In this document: in pieces, positions 37,483 through 49,085 of the stretch
Layout: each line of letters starts with the position of its first letter
Position numbering within the stretch: position 1 is the first letter of the stretch
Origin: Apostichopus japonicus
Lineage: Eukaryota > Echinodermata > Holothuroidea > Aspidochirotida > Stichopodidae
Reading direction: 5' to 3'
Assembly: GCF_037975245.1 (NCBI RefSeq)
Contig: NC_092569.1
Span: forward strand, 1,961,501 to 2,025,500
Length of the DNA: 64,000 bases
Made by a program: the position numbers and the translations under genes
The notes under the pieces: generated by a model
Database searches by the model: none
The model's input: only the letters and a program-made list of their open reading frames with translations
What the model was told of the DNA's origin: nothing

Positions 37483-37781
37483 ACGCAAAATGGTAGTTCT
37501 CAAATCATGGAGAATCCAGGCTTGGATAAACGTTACCGTGAAGCCATCTTTAGAGAGAAATATGAAAACATTTAGATGTAAACGACATGAGGATATTGTA
37601 TTCATATTTTGCTTCACCATCATATCACAAGAGCACTCTATCCCTTTGCGTTATTTACACTCTAGTGAAAGGTTTGTCAAAATGTTGCCTAACTTTTGGT
37701 TCGTATACCACCACACCAACTTCTCGGCAAATGTGCCTACAGTATGATCAAATATATTCACTTATTTCTTTGGAATAAATT

Positions 37782-38205
37782 TTCCCGATTTTCTTGGCAG
37801 TTTATTTTGCCCATTTTGTTGGGCATTATATTCTACAATTGCTGATTAAACGTGTTTACTCAACTTAGGGCTAATTGCTACTCGACCAGTGGTATGGTGT
37901 GGTATATGAAGTATATGGGTATCCTAGTCACATTGAGACAAACGAAACCAAAAAAGCAAATGTCCTGTTTTCAATCAGTGTTTTATTAAGACATTTTACA
38001 TAGAAAGCTTGAACGGATTTATTTAAAGTGAGGAGTGTTTGTTTTGAAGGGAACATTTAAACAACATCATGAGAGTGGTAAGCAAAATATGACCCATCAT
38101 TTCCCAACTGAACTTCCAGTAATTTGAGCAACTCTTTACGAATGAACTATTGAAGGAAATCATTTAGTTACAGTATCTGATGGTTTTAATTACGTTCTTA
38201 GAGGT
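37782..38205 (+). repeat. Direct repeat, copy 1 (partner at 45876-46290)
   Basis: About 420 bp from GGCAGTTTATTTTGCCCATT through ACATTGAGACAAACGAAACC, TCCTGTTTTCAATCAGTG and GACCCATCATTTCCC to GAACTATTGAAGGAAAT. It matches 45876-46290 in the same orientation with moderate divergence. Each copy lies just outside a right-hand arm end; here about 300 bp of unmatched sequence (37483-37781) intervenes. Confidence 0.85.
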
Positions 38206-38449
38206 TGTCCAGTAATGATAAAGAGCAACTATTTCGCGACATAAAATTTAATCAACCACAATAGTTTGTAGCATACTACAAAACCAATACTCTGTTTCAC
38301 CTAAGGGCATAAATTATCATTGATATTCTTAACCAAACAAGTATGATTAGATCTCAAACTATTAACACAACCGCAAATGATGTCAATAAACTTGAGGCAA
38401 AGGAAAGGGGAAAAATCCAGGAATATTCACTTTCAATTCACTTAATTAG

Positions 38450-39430
38450 AACACTACCCCTTTAAGTACAGTTACTATAAATGAAGGACATCAGTAGTAT
38501 GGTAACACTGTTGGTCACTTTATAGCCCCAAAGCCTAGAATGAGCTGAGACCACAACTCTTTATGATACCAAGACCAGACACCTCACTTTGTATTAACTC
38601 CCATGCAGCCTTACATTTAAGTTGGTATGCAAAATCCACTACATAATGAGACTTTAACATAAGTTGACAGCTGTGGTAAGTGTGCTCTGGGGAATTGGCT
38701 TCCGTTCAATTAATACAAATGCTTGATTTGGTTTATACCCCTCCTTAGCAGACCACCAATACAATATGTTGTTAAAATTTACTTCCAGTATTATGCTAAA
38801 CAAATCAAATGCTTTCATACTGCCAATGCATCCATACCATTGGAGTTTGGTAAACTTTACATACCCTGTGAGTAAACTAGCAACCCAAACCAATCCAAGG
38901 TAAGCAACATAAGTTGAAAAAATAAACAACACATGAGTCATCAATGTGAAGCCATGACATCACACCTGCTCGCTTCAAGTTCACTTCTGGTGTAAAATGT
39001 GACCATTTCAGCAGCTAATACCTCGAGAACAGAACTTAGGGAATTGAATGAAAGTTCCACCAGAATAATCAACTTAAGTTCCTCTTTAACATTTCAAAAT
39101 AAATTTGGGTCTGGACTATTCTTTTCAGCCCCCCCCTACCCCTCCCCATAAAAAAATATATCTATAACTGAAGGAAAACAAAAGTAGGGTAACACTGTTC
39201 TGATCACATTGTCGCCACAAAAGCTCGGAAAGAGCTGAGACCACAACTCTTACGAAACCAAGACCATACACCTCACTTCGTATGAACTCCCATGCAGTTG
39301 GTACTTGATATCCAGTACATAATGAGACTTAAAGAATGAGTTAACAGCTGGAGGATGGGCTTCAGTCCAATAATTGCAAATGCTTGCTTCGGTTTATACC
39401 GCTCCGAGCCGAGTGCCAGAACAGAAGGTT
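38450..39430 (-). repeat. Tandem duplication of the pseudogene's terminal-exon region
   Basis: The segment about 38505-38760 and the segment about 39185-39425 are homologous, same orientation, about 670 bp apart. Shared landmarks are GAGCTGAGACCACAACTCTT, ACCAAGACCA, CACCTCACTT, AACTCCCATGCAG, CATAATGAGACTT and GGTTTATAC. Both include the YKP(N/K)QAF coding stretch. Confidence 0.7.
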
Positions 39431-41061
39431 ATCGATGGTCTTCGTTTGATATTTTGCCATAATACTCTGCCAAAGTTGTACAATCTGAAATTTGAAGAAA
39501 CAGGGAAAATTATTTCATCTTCAAAAACACCATTAAAGAGGACATTATAATGAATGTGGAAAAAAAACCCATGATAATCCTTTAAGAAGTGGGTCTAAAT
39601 GTGGAAAAGAATAATCAATTAAAATGAGAAAAAAGTAGTCCTCCGGATTTGTCAAGAAAATCCTAAAAATTTGGTTTACAGGAAGGTGAACTGGAATGAC
39701 ATTGGTGCAGTAGTTTATAGGGTCACTAGTATGTATATACCATTGAAATGAATGTTCTAAAATAAAAACTTCATACAAATACTTCATGAGGGTTACTTTA
39801 GTTGTTCTACACTGAGGCATAGGTTCAGTTTGATCAGTTTGGTTGCTTGGGCAAAATATGATTACATTTCTCAATTATCTGCACCAATATAATAACCATG
39901 AACAAAAGCTTCAAAACTTATCTGTGGAACAATCACTGTTACAGTACACTTCACACAAAGAGAATGATGTAATGATAAAAGAGGTTGGCAAGGAATGGAA
40001 AAAAAAAATCTGTTACTAAAAGCATCCTCTTTTATTACTGTGTAATCCACAGTATTGAAGCAGACCTTGAATGTTTTCTCAACTTATCAGACTAATGGAT
40101 GATTTGGGGGTTTACAAACTATCACCAAAAACTCCTACCCATTCACCCAGTTTAGTCATCACTGCGTATGCAATACCACTGATGTTAAAGTTATATTAAA
40201 AATGTTTGGATCTAAAATTGAATCATAACCGTTGCACATTGAATATTCCATTTTACCACTAATGAAGAAATATTAATACAACTCACAGGATGGAAATCAA
40301 TAACAGCATGCACTGAATCCAGCAGGGTACACTTGTCTTTCTTTCCATTTCAGAAATGGAACAGAACTGGCAAGGGGTCAAATGCAAGATTCCTCTCCTC
40401 AGCTGAAAGTAAGGCAAAGAATAATACCAAGATATAAATTCAATAAGTTTCGGTGAATCAAGACATGTTGGAAAAAAAACTATGCTGTTCATGTTTTCCT
40501 TGGTTGATGTCCTGAACTGTGAAAAAAGTATTAAAAAAAAGGTAAAAAACAATGGTAGACTCATCAGAACTCAGTTACAAGACGGGTTAAACGAAAGGCC
40601 GAGAAGATGCTATCGTTTTGCCATACCCCCTCATGACACTCTGTACTTAACCCCATAACGTACACTGTTGTGTATGTTTTTTTATGTCATTTTTTATGTG
40701 TGTCAAACAATTCTCCATGACTCGTGCAAACAATATTCGAAAGCAATTTGTTATCTTTTGGTAACAGACAGACTTTGCAAACCACAATAAATAATAAGCA
40801 AAGCACTTTAAAGCATTATTAAGTCCTGTACTTACTCTCTCCCACCTTACTAGATTATCCCCATAAACTATATACATATCTGTAGAAAGAAAAAAATCTA
40901 CCTGTAATCTACCTGTAGAAAGATTCAGAGGTATTCCAGGCTCTTCTTCAACCACATTTCATCTTATCAGCAAAGAGGATAACATCTTCTGCCAGTTCAT
41001 CCCATTTCTCCAGCATCTTTGGGACAGCTCGTGGCACAAGTACTTCAAAATCCTGGTCAAT
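38640..41061 (-). pseudogene. Degraded multi-exon gene of an unidentified metazoan protein family
   Basis: Three minus-strand exons join in compatible phase. Exon A (41061-40953) encodes IDQDFEVLVPRAVPKMLEKW and then ELAEDVILFADKMKC. Exon B (40402-40287) continues AEERNLAFDPLPVLFHF, hits an in-frame TGA, then reads CTLLDSVHAVIDFHP. Exon C begins at 39484 (IVQLWQSIM) and shifts frame after WHSARS, the continuation YKPKQAFAII being in another frame. A second, tandem copy of the last exon lies near 38644-38805 (YWWSAKEGYKPNQAFVLIER) and is open. From memory, the I(N/D)QDF...LLEKW and QAFxxxERK elements recall C-terminal regions of uncharacterised fish and invertebrate proteins often linked to SAM domains; no search was possible. 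The stop and the frameshift make a pseudogene the likeliest reading. It sits between the inner and outer right arms of the composite. Confidence 0.5.
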
Positions 41062-42215
41062 CTAAAAAAAAAGCAGAATCCTTTAGTTGGCTGATGTTGG
41101 GGAGATATTAATGTGCCTTTACGGCAAAAATGTTGCAATTGGACAACTAGCAAAGCATGTTGGATTATTGACCATGTAACTCAATAACAAATAGTGCACA
41201 CAAAATATAGCAGGACTATGTGGGCAAGTTTTCCTATTAAAAGGATAGCACTCCATGGTGCTTATCTCAAGTCACGGTGTCTGTGAATATGAAGCCTACA
41301 ATGAGATCTGTACATTATGTTAACATAACTCCTACATATCCTATGCCTTCAGCTGTTGCATGTTGTTATGTACAAATTCTAAAAAACCTAGAAAGTTCAG
41401 AGTAGCCATTGAAATTACTGTGGGTTTTCAGTACCACTTCGCCACGCATGTACAGTGTTACTGTTACTAGGCTAAAGGACTTCCTTAAATGCTTCCAAAC
41501 TAACACTGAAAATTAAAACAAATAACATGTTTGTCTATCTTTCAATCCAGCAAACCGTCACATTTGAAGACGGTGTAGCTACAGTATCCTTCCACAAGTT
41601 TTAAGTGAGTTTAACCAATACATTCCTGTACACCAGTGTAAGATCCATTCCTAAACTGTACCTTTCCACCGTAGTTTTAGAGCCTTTGCGCCATGGTGGA
41701 AAGGTTCCAAACCGAACTCGGAATGGGAAGGCGGTATAGGCTATACCTAAGGCTAAGGCGGAATGACACTATATTCGCCTAACAGCACATAGGCGTACCT
41801 TTTCATGATAATCAAGACTAGGCCTGTATAACCCAGCCTACGTCTAACGTTAGTAGACCCTACTTTTATTACCACTGCGTTGGTCATCCTTGAACTTCAA
41901 TTTGTGTAGTTTTCTACACTGTGACCCTCTACAGTAGTAAAAGAACAACGTTTCAAACGTACTCGAGTCATAAGTTTGATTATACCTGCAAATATATCAA
42001 GTCCCCAGAAAATCAGTCGTAACATAACAATCAAGCTTTCTTCTCCAGCAGTTTGTCACTTTGTTGTTTTTGTTAAACTGCTTCGGCGATAGTGATTGCG
42101 CAATAGATCCATGGTTTACTCAGAGCCGTATCTGTCTACGGCTCTGATGTTACACAGCCTCCTGATTATTTTGTGAAGTACGTACCGTTAATGGCACTTG
42201 TTAGATTGATTCCTA
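41062..42215. other. Non-coding stretch with one perfect inverted repeat
   Basis: No exon recognised. At 41660-41670 and 41695-41705 there is an 11-bp perfect inverted repeat, ACCTTTCCACC and GGTGGAAAGGT, separated by 24 bases. Confidence 0.4.
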
Positions 42216-42400
42216 AGACTCTGTAATAAAGGAATACTACCACGAAGGGTCACGCATTAACCGAAAGCCACCTTGCTCGCTTCTGGCCGATCAAGATCAG
42301 CCGATCCCCTTATGGGTTCTTCTCCGGGTCTAACACGACTTCAAGGAAGGCACTGTCATGGGGCCCTAACCCTTACCACCCTTAACTCATGTCATGGGGC
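42216..42400 (+). repeat. Diverged extra copy of the repeat unit found at the right outer arm
   Basis: GAATACTACCACGAAGGGTC, GAAAGCCACCTTGCTCGCTT, CTCCGGGTCTAA and CATGGGGCCCTAACCCTTA resemble stretches at 42700-42730 and 43160-43340. The CATGGGGCCCTAACCCTTA end is repeated nearby (42357-42414). Confidence 0.55.
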
Positions 42401-42699
42401 CCTAACCCTTACTACTATATTTGAAGCTTCAGACATAAGTATAGCAGTATGATAATCAATAGTATCTCCAAATCTGAGATACGGGATTTTTTGAAAATGG
42501 GGTTAGATGGTGCCAAATAATACTCGTTGGCCATGGAACGAACAATCCTTTTCTGAATAAAATGAATGTTATTTGTGAGGGTAGAAGCAGCATACCCCAA
42601 ACAGGTACAATATGTAATAAAAGGGAGGAAAAGGAATATTATATAAGGTTATCAGTACTGGGAAGAATCCTTTTCAGTCTTTAAATAATAGAGTCCGTA

Positions 42700-43157
42700 A
42701 TAAAAGAATATTACCACGAAGGGTCACACATTCAGTGGACATTATGGGCTGCACACATTTTTCATGCATTGCCGCAAAAGATTGGGACAAACTAGATCAA
42801 AGAGTAAAATCAGCAAGAAATCTTAACGCCTAGTATCTGATAAAGTTTAGGTCTACTTCAATTTTATTTTTACCAAATTTCTTAATTTTCTTTACTCTGT
42901 TACACGTTTTAACTATTTTATTAACCAGTTAGGTTACATCATATTTTTTTTTCAACTTTATACTTATGACTTCTTAAATGTTCATACATTTTATATTATT
43001 ATATGTCTTATTAGAGGAAAGATCGTGGAAGATTAGCTATTGCTAAACGAGCGATCCTCTTAAAATAAATACCCATAGTGGGACCGGTCGACCTTAGAAC
43101 GGCCAGAAGCCGTTAAAATAAAGTTTAAAAAAAAAAAATAAAAATAAAAAAAAAACA
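42700..43157 (+). mobile_element. LINE-type 3' end, right-arm copy
   Basis: The frame IAAKDWDKLDQRVKSARNL followed by a stop (about 42772-42833) resembles the extreme C-terminus of LINE reverse-transcriptase ORFs. It is followed by about 290 bp of untranslated tail containing GACCGGTCGACC, then an A-rich end (AATAAAGTTT and A runs, 43113-43157). Only the 3' end is present, as expected for a 5'-truncated insertion. A mirrored copy lies in the left arm. Confidence 0.5.
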
Positions 43158-43389
43158 AGAGAATACTACCGACGCAGGGCCACGCATTCAATGGTCATTA
43201 TGGGCTGCACACATGCCTCAAGAGGCATGTGCCACCGAAAGCCACCTAGCTCGCTTCTGGCCGTTCAAGGTCGACCGGTCCCGCTATGGGCATTCTCCGG
43301 GTCCGAGACGTAAAGGAAGGCGCCGGGCATGGGGCCTTAAGCCACACCTTTTGCACCCTGTCGGAACATCACTGCCCCGAGCTGGTCTC

Positions 43390-43620
43390 GAACCCTAACG
43401 CATTTTAACAGAAATCCGCAGGTATATGCCTTGACAACTGCGTCAAACTCCTGAGCGCTGATAAAGCAGAGTCAGAACTAATACTTAAAGATGCTAACCC
43501 GAGTAAAAGATGATTAATGCAAAAAGAACTCCATCGTGTGGTAATCGAACTCGGAACATTCAGGTTGTAGTTCACCCTTTCATCCACTTAGCTATTTGCC
43601 GGATTGAATTACTGAAGGTT
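43390..43620 (-). repeat. tRNA-like/SINE-like piece, right-arm copy
   Basis: Minus-strand counterpart of the left-arm piece. AATAGCTAAGTGGATGAAAG (A-box-like) precedes GAGTTCGATTACC (B-box-like). The A-box-like part here is closer to a tRNA consensus (TAGCTAAGTGG) than in the left arm. Confidence 0.5.
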
Positions 43621-44998
43621 TGACAACACTATGAAATCACGTTATTTCGGCTGCAGCACACTATGAATATTCAATCTTCAATAGCATACCTAAGTCACCA
43701 TAACAACGAATACGCAACAACTTCAGAATGACAGACTTACATAATCATTCATCTTAATTCGTGGGTTGATATTGTTCCATTTTGACAGCTACTGAATTGA
43801 AAAGAGAGATTACTACAAACTAACGCTGGTGGCATTTGGCATACAATTAAAAGAATTTCCGCCCTATGCATCAGTACGCTTCAAAGATTCTCTGCGAACA
43901 ACCCTAAGCTCCTAGTGTAGAAAATGGCGAGTGAAAATTAGTCCAAATAAATCTAAGCTTGTAATCTTTAAGTACCCTGATTCTAATGACTCGCCCGAGG
44001 ACTAAAGTATCATTAATCTTTTCAAAACTCCTAGCTTCATCGCCACCAGTAAGCTCATTGCAGCAAACTCTTTACCAACTAATTATTTCAAACCAAATAT
44101 CCTTAAAAACACCCTCCTTCTTAACCCCTAATCCTATGACCTCTCGCTTAAATACTTAGTTCATATAACCTACGCAGAAAACAATTTAAAAAGTTCCCTA
44201 GATCCATTACGGTTTTGTTTTTAAATTCGGAGGAGGCTTCAGCCCTGGCAGAGATCGAGATGGGGCCCATTGCTTAGGAACCGGGTTGCTAGAGGATTGT
44301 GAGTCAAACCCCAGAGGAATTGTCCTCCTCTGGGGGAACAGCCCAGTCACCGGAAACTTTTCCTTTTTTCATTTTCTTAGCGTAAGGGTACTTCCCGGCA
44401 GTGCGGGTTTGCAGAGGTTTGGGGGAACCTCCCATTATTTTTTCCTAAGTAGTTTCCATTACCCATTTAAAGCTTCCAAAGTATGTGTGCTGCTTAATTG
44501 TTTTCCTCTTCATTCGTTGCTTCAAAATGCTATTGTATTTTTTCCCTAAAATTTCTAATTTACCTGTAGGAGCCACACGTACGGCTCGAACAGGAATTTC
44601 ACAGACTGACCATGTAACGCTCGGTGCCTTTACGTTATACGCACATATCGTTATGCTGGCATTGTTTTCTTTGTGGATTTTAATATATTACCAAACTGTA
44701 TGACACTACGTATCGCCGAATTTCAGCGAACCGTCAAATCCAGAGAGCCGTTTTTTTTTTACTCTGTGAATTTTGCAGGAATAACCAATGTTCTCGGGCG
44801 ACTCTTCCCCGTTCCTCTTCTAATACACACGTGTGAGAGGATTTATAAATGCAGCCTCTTTTTTTGTTATGCAATGGCTACCATGTGTGTGTAAGTCAAA
44901 ATGTGCCAAAAATTGGTATGTAGAGGTTTAAAAGGGTGGGTGTACTGTCATAGGATGGTCTAAAGCCTTCCCGGCTGAACCAGCCCCTGCCCCTCCGA

Positions 44999-45790
44999 CA
45001 GGGGCGGCGATTTGTTTCAAATATTGGGGGAGGGGGGACATTTTTGCCTGGGGTGTGGTACGCAGCAACTATTCATCATGCGCGTACCCAGTTTTTTCTG
45101 ACCCGGGGGGGGGGGGATGTGGGCGAATTACTATCAAAGCGGAGCGCCACCATCGGTTGCCGCACAGCGTACAAGAAAATTTCTGGTTTTGGTAGCCACC
45201 AGATCACCGCAAATGGCACTACTCGGGCTTGAAAATGACCAACCAGATGTACACTTTTGCCTGATAACCAAGTTTATCCCAATAGTGTTTTTTTCATTCA
45301 TAACCTTTTTCAAGATTGTCACCAGTCACACGTTGTTCGACCTCATCGCATCTCCTGTGGATCATTGCTTTTGTAGTTAATTCTACGTAACGGCCCACAA
45401 TACCCGTCTGCCCCACTTTTCAAGGTTTTAAGCCCATTATTTGTTCAGAATTTGAATAATAAATTCACTTCAAAACATACCCATAATGTTGCACAAAATT
45501 TCATCTATGGACAATCAATATAGAAAAAAATCCTTCAACTGACCGGTCAAAATTGCACGAGTAGAGGGAAGTATGATGAGTTTATTGGTGTACAAATGTT
45601 AAAACCTCTTATAACGGCTCTAGAGGGGGGGGATCTCCCTCTTCGCCCCCCCTGGCTACGGCTAGAAATCTTGTAGGAAACAGGCCAAATGGAAACCCAG
45701 TGAACCCATATCGATGTGGATCATATATATGATTGAACGTACTTACACCACCTAAAATATTTGGGGGGGGGGGGCATGTCCCCCCCCATG
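44999..45790. mobile_element. hAT-type MITE inserted in the right outer arm
   Basis: The right arm is interrupted here while the left arm reads straight through CCCTCCGACAATGG. The 8-bp sequence ccctccga is present on both sides (44991-44998 and 45791-45798). The element starts CAGGGGCGGCG and ends CCCCCCATG. At about 45130-45215 it carries, in opposite orientation, the block shared with the MITEs at 4.3-5.4 and 7.3-7.6 kb (GGAGCGCCACCATCGGTTG and GTACAAGAAAATTT). It contains no transposase. Confidence 0.85.
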
Positions 45791-45875
45791 CCCTCCGACA
45801 ATGGTATGTGGGTCATAGTAACACTTTTAAACGGCTAGGTAAGCGACATGGTGCCACCAATCCTACTTATGATTT

Positions 45876-46290
45876 CTGGGCAGTTTATTTTGCCTATTTC
45901 CAAGGCATTATATTCTACAGTTGTTTACTAAACACTTTTAATCAACTATGGCCTAACTGCTACCCAATCGTGGATATAGCGGTATATGAAGTAAAGGTGA
46001 AGGTTGAGAATCCTAGACACATTGAGACGAACGAAACCAAAAAAGCAAATGTCCTGTTTTCAATCAGTGTTTTATTCAGACATTTTACATAGCATGCTTG
46101 AACGGATTTATTTAAAATGAGGAGTGTTTATTTCGAATTAAACATTTCGAAAACATCATGAGAGTTGAAAGCAAAATATGACCCATCATTTCAATATTGA
46201 ACTTCAAGTAATTTGAGCAACACTTCACAAATGAACTATTGAAGGAAATTATTAATTTACAGTATATGATGGGTTTGATTATTTTTATAT
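45876..46290 (+). repeat. Direct repeat, copy 2 (partner at 37782-38205)
   Basis: It begins GGCAGTTTATTTTGCC, about 10 bp beyond the outer end of the right outer arm, and runs to GAACTATTGAAGGAAATTA. Same orientation as copy 1, moderately diverged. Confidence 0.85.
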
Positions 46291-47550
46291 TTTTAAACTT
46301 TTATTTGCAAAGACTCACCAGCCTAGAAAACATGTCATATCTATGAATATATCAACCTGTATTTACATGGAAGACATGCTTATATTAAACATGCAACATT
46401 ATACCTGTATGTTATGTTACCACTAATGTTTTGGAGTTAGTTAACTTACATTATATTCCCTACCGCATAAGTTAATACTACAACAGACTTTCAGTTCTTA
46501 GCAAACCCTTTCTGCTCCCCCACCCCCCCCCCCCCTCACCTACGTACAGATTGGAAATGATCTGTAAAGTTTGGATTGGTTACTATATGTGTTTTTCTTG
46601 ATAATATCTTTAAACAAAAAGAAACTAAAAAAAAAAAAATTCTCATAATGTGACAAAACCTGTCCCTTTCAACCTATGAACTAAATGGTTAAGATTCAGA
46701 ATTCTGTAAAGTTGATTGAAAGTAATATGAAATCTTGCTATTTATCTTCAAAATGTCTTCAACAAGAAACCCTGAGTTGTCTTTGTGATTGCTAAAATTT
46801 TAGAAAAAGGTGCTAAAAAAACCTTAATCACAAACTTCTTAATATCTGCCACTCTCTTTCTTCCACATGACACCCCCTCCCCTCCATATCATACCTTTAT
46901 GTCACATTTTTCTCCCTTCCACTACACCCAGCACTTTCCACTCTCTTATAAATGATCCCTCATTAACCACAAACAAATGTTTCTTTCTCAAGGCAAGAAA
47001 AGACACAATGAAGTACTAATGGTAAAATTGCTATCAAAACTGAATGCCACAATTGTATCCAAATATTACATTGGAAGTACTGCACTGTTCAGAAATCAGC
47101 CAAATCAGTTGTACTTACAGTAAGGAAACAAGTACCACACAGGATATAATCTATATTCATGAAAAATATTCATACCTAGACGTTACATCACACCTAGAGT
47201 GTTATTTCCAGATCGAGGCATCCGATGTTAACTTCATCGAATCTTAACCACCCATGAAAGACAAATGGAAGATTAATGCCTTCACCGGATCTATTTGAAT
47301 CAAATATCAAACCTGCTTTTGTGTTTGATCAAGGCTGAAGAAAATTTTAAACAGACTGCACTAATCATTTCTGAGCTTGTTAGAGAACAAGAGCCCAAGG
47401 GCACTGTGGTTCCTTGCATAGAGGTATATGACAATACACATAATAATATCAAGCAAGATTGGGCTCAAATAGTCAAGTAATTGTGGTCCTACATGTACCC
47501 ATAAAGTAACCAACACTAAAGCTAACACTTTTGTGATCACAAATTGTGAT
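46291..47550. other. Non-coding stretch
   Basis: No recognisable exon; AT-rich with C runs at 46520-46535. Short frames at 47044-47247 and 47295-47480 show no family motif. Confidence 0.4.
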
Positions 47551-47559
47551 CAGATTTTT

Positions 47560-49085
47560 GATCAAAATGCACTTTTTGAGATCTGAATATGGCGTCGAAA
47601 ATGTAAGAAATATAAGGTCACCTAAAAGCGGGTCAACAGATATGATAACATTGGTGACCACAGATGACATGACCGTTAAGTTTGAAAATGTTCCACCACC
47701 CCATTCACAACTTGTCCCAAAAATATCAACCCATTTCTTTGCCCATTTTCTCCCCCCAAAATACTAGATTTTTAACATTAATTGACCTTACATGACCTTG
47801 GATCACATGACCGTTAAGTTTTAAAATATGCCCCTATACGATTTGCAACTTGTCCAAAAATATCAACCGTGTCACACCTTGGAACTGGGAGTTATTGCAT
47901 AATATGTCTGAAAATTAACTTTGACCTTGTATAACTTCACACACAAAGGTCACCTGGGGTCAACCCATTGCCAATTTTGATCGAAGAGACGTGAATATAG
48001 CATCAAAGCTATAAAAATTAAAACATTTTTTCTTTGCCCATTTTCTGCCCCCAAAATAATAGTTTTTTAACGTTAATTGACCTTTGGTGACCTCGGATCA
48101 CATGACCATTAAGGTTGAAAATATTTCCCTATACCATTTGCAACTTGTCCCAAAATATCAACCGTGTCACACCTTGGCACTGGGGATTATTGCATTAAAT
48201 GTCTGAAAATTAACTTTGACCTCGTATAACTTCCCACACAAAGCACACCCAGGTGTCAACCAATTGACAGTTTTGATCGGAAAGTACCTTTGATATCCAA
48301 ATCTAGCATCAAAACCAAACATTTTCCTTTTTGCCCGATTTTTCTCAAAATTAGCATATTTTTTCTAATGTGACCTTTGACCTTTTGACCTTGGTTTCAG
48401 ATGGAGTTTGATCTTCTGATTCCAAAAAACAAAACGACAAGTCTGTACAGCCATCCTAACTCAGACCGAAAAACTTTGACCCCATATAACTTCGCACACG
48501 AAGGTCACAAGGGGTCAACCTGTTGACATTTATGATCGGAAGGAACCTTTGACATCTTAAAATAGCATCAAAACTGTAAAAATCCCCAAAACACGTAAAG
48601 GTCACCAGAGGTCAAATTGAGGTCAAAGGTCACCCAGATGCGGGTCAACAATTAGATTTCATTGAAGCAACTCCCAACCCTAACGGACAATTCGTTCTCA
48701 AGTTATCGCAAAAATACTAGTTTTTTTTATTATTAATTGACCTTTGGTGACCTTGGATCACATGAATGTTACGTTTCAAAATGTTCCCCTAACCAGTTCA
48801 CAACTTGTCCCAAAATATCAACCTTGTCGCACATTGGCACTGGGAGTTATTGCAGTTTTCATATTTTGGGTTTTTGGCCTCAAACTGACCTTTGGTGACC
48901 TTCACAGGCACTAAAAACAATAGGGAACACCTTCTCACTATGGCAGATTTATATACCAAGTTTGAGTTCAGTTCAACTTTCCCTTGTTGAGTTACAGTGT
49001 ACCCAAGCAAGTGTCACAGATGCACACACATAAACACACATGCCAACCATAGGTTCCTTTTGCTAAAGCAAGGAACCAATAAAAG
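47560..49085. repeat. Degenerate tandem repeats (about 295 bp) ending in a hairpin
   Basis: Units contain TTGACCTT(T/A)..TGACCTTGGATCACATGA, CACAACTTGTCCCAAAATAT, CAACCGTGTCACACCTTGG, AACTTTGACC and AGCATCAAA. Best-preserved units start about 47784 and 48078 (offset about 294 bp); partial units lie at about 47640 and 48738. The block ends with GTGTACCCAAGCAAGTG, CA-rich sequence and a hairpin at 49052-49077 (GGTTCC...GCTAAAGC...GGAACC). The pattern suggests a transposable-element-derived repeat with a terminal stem-loop; the family is not identified. Confidence 0.7.

Larger units (their letters stand above)
42680..45866 (-). repeat. Right outer arm of the inverted-repeat composite
   Basis: Reverse complement of 14511-16790. 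It is longer than its partner because a hAT-type MITE (44999-45790) with an 8-bp target duplication is inserted near its outer end. Without it the arm ends CCCTCCGACAATGGTATGTGG and CCTACTTATGAT, as in the left arm. The LINE-like tail (42700-43157) and tRNA-like piece lie in mirrored order. Confidence 0.85.
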
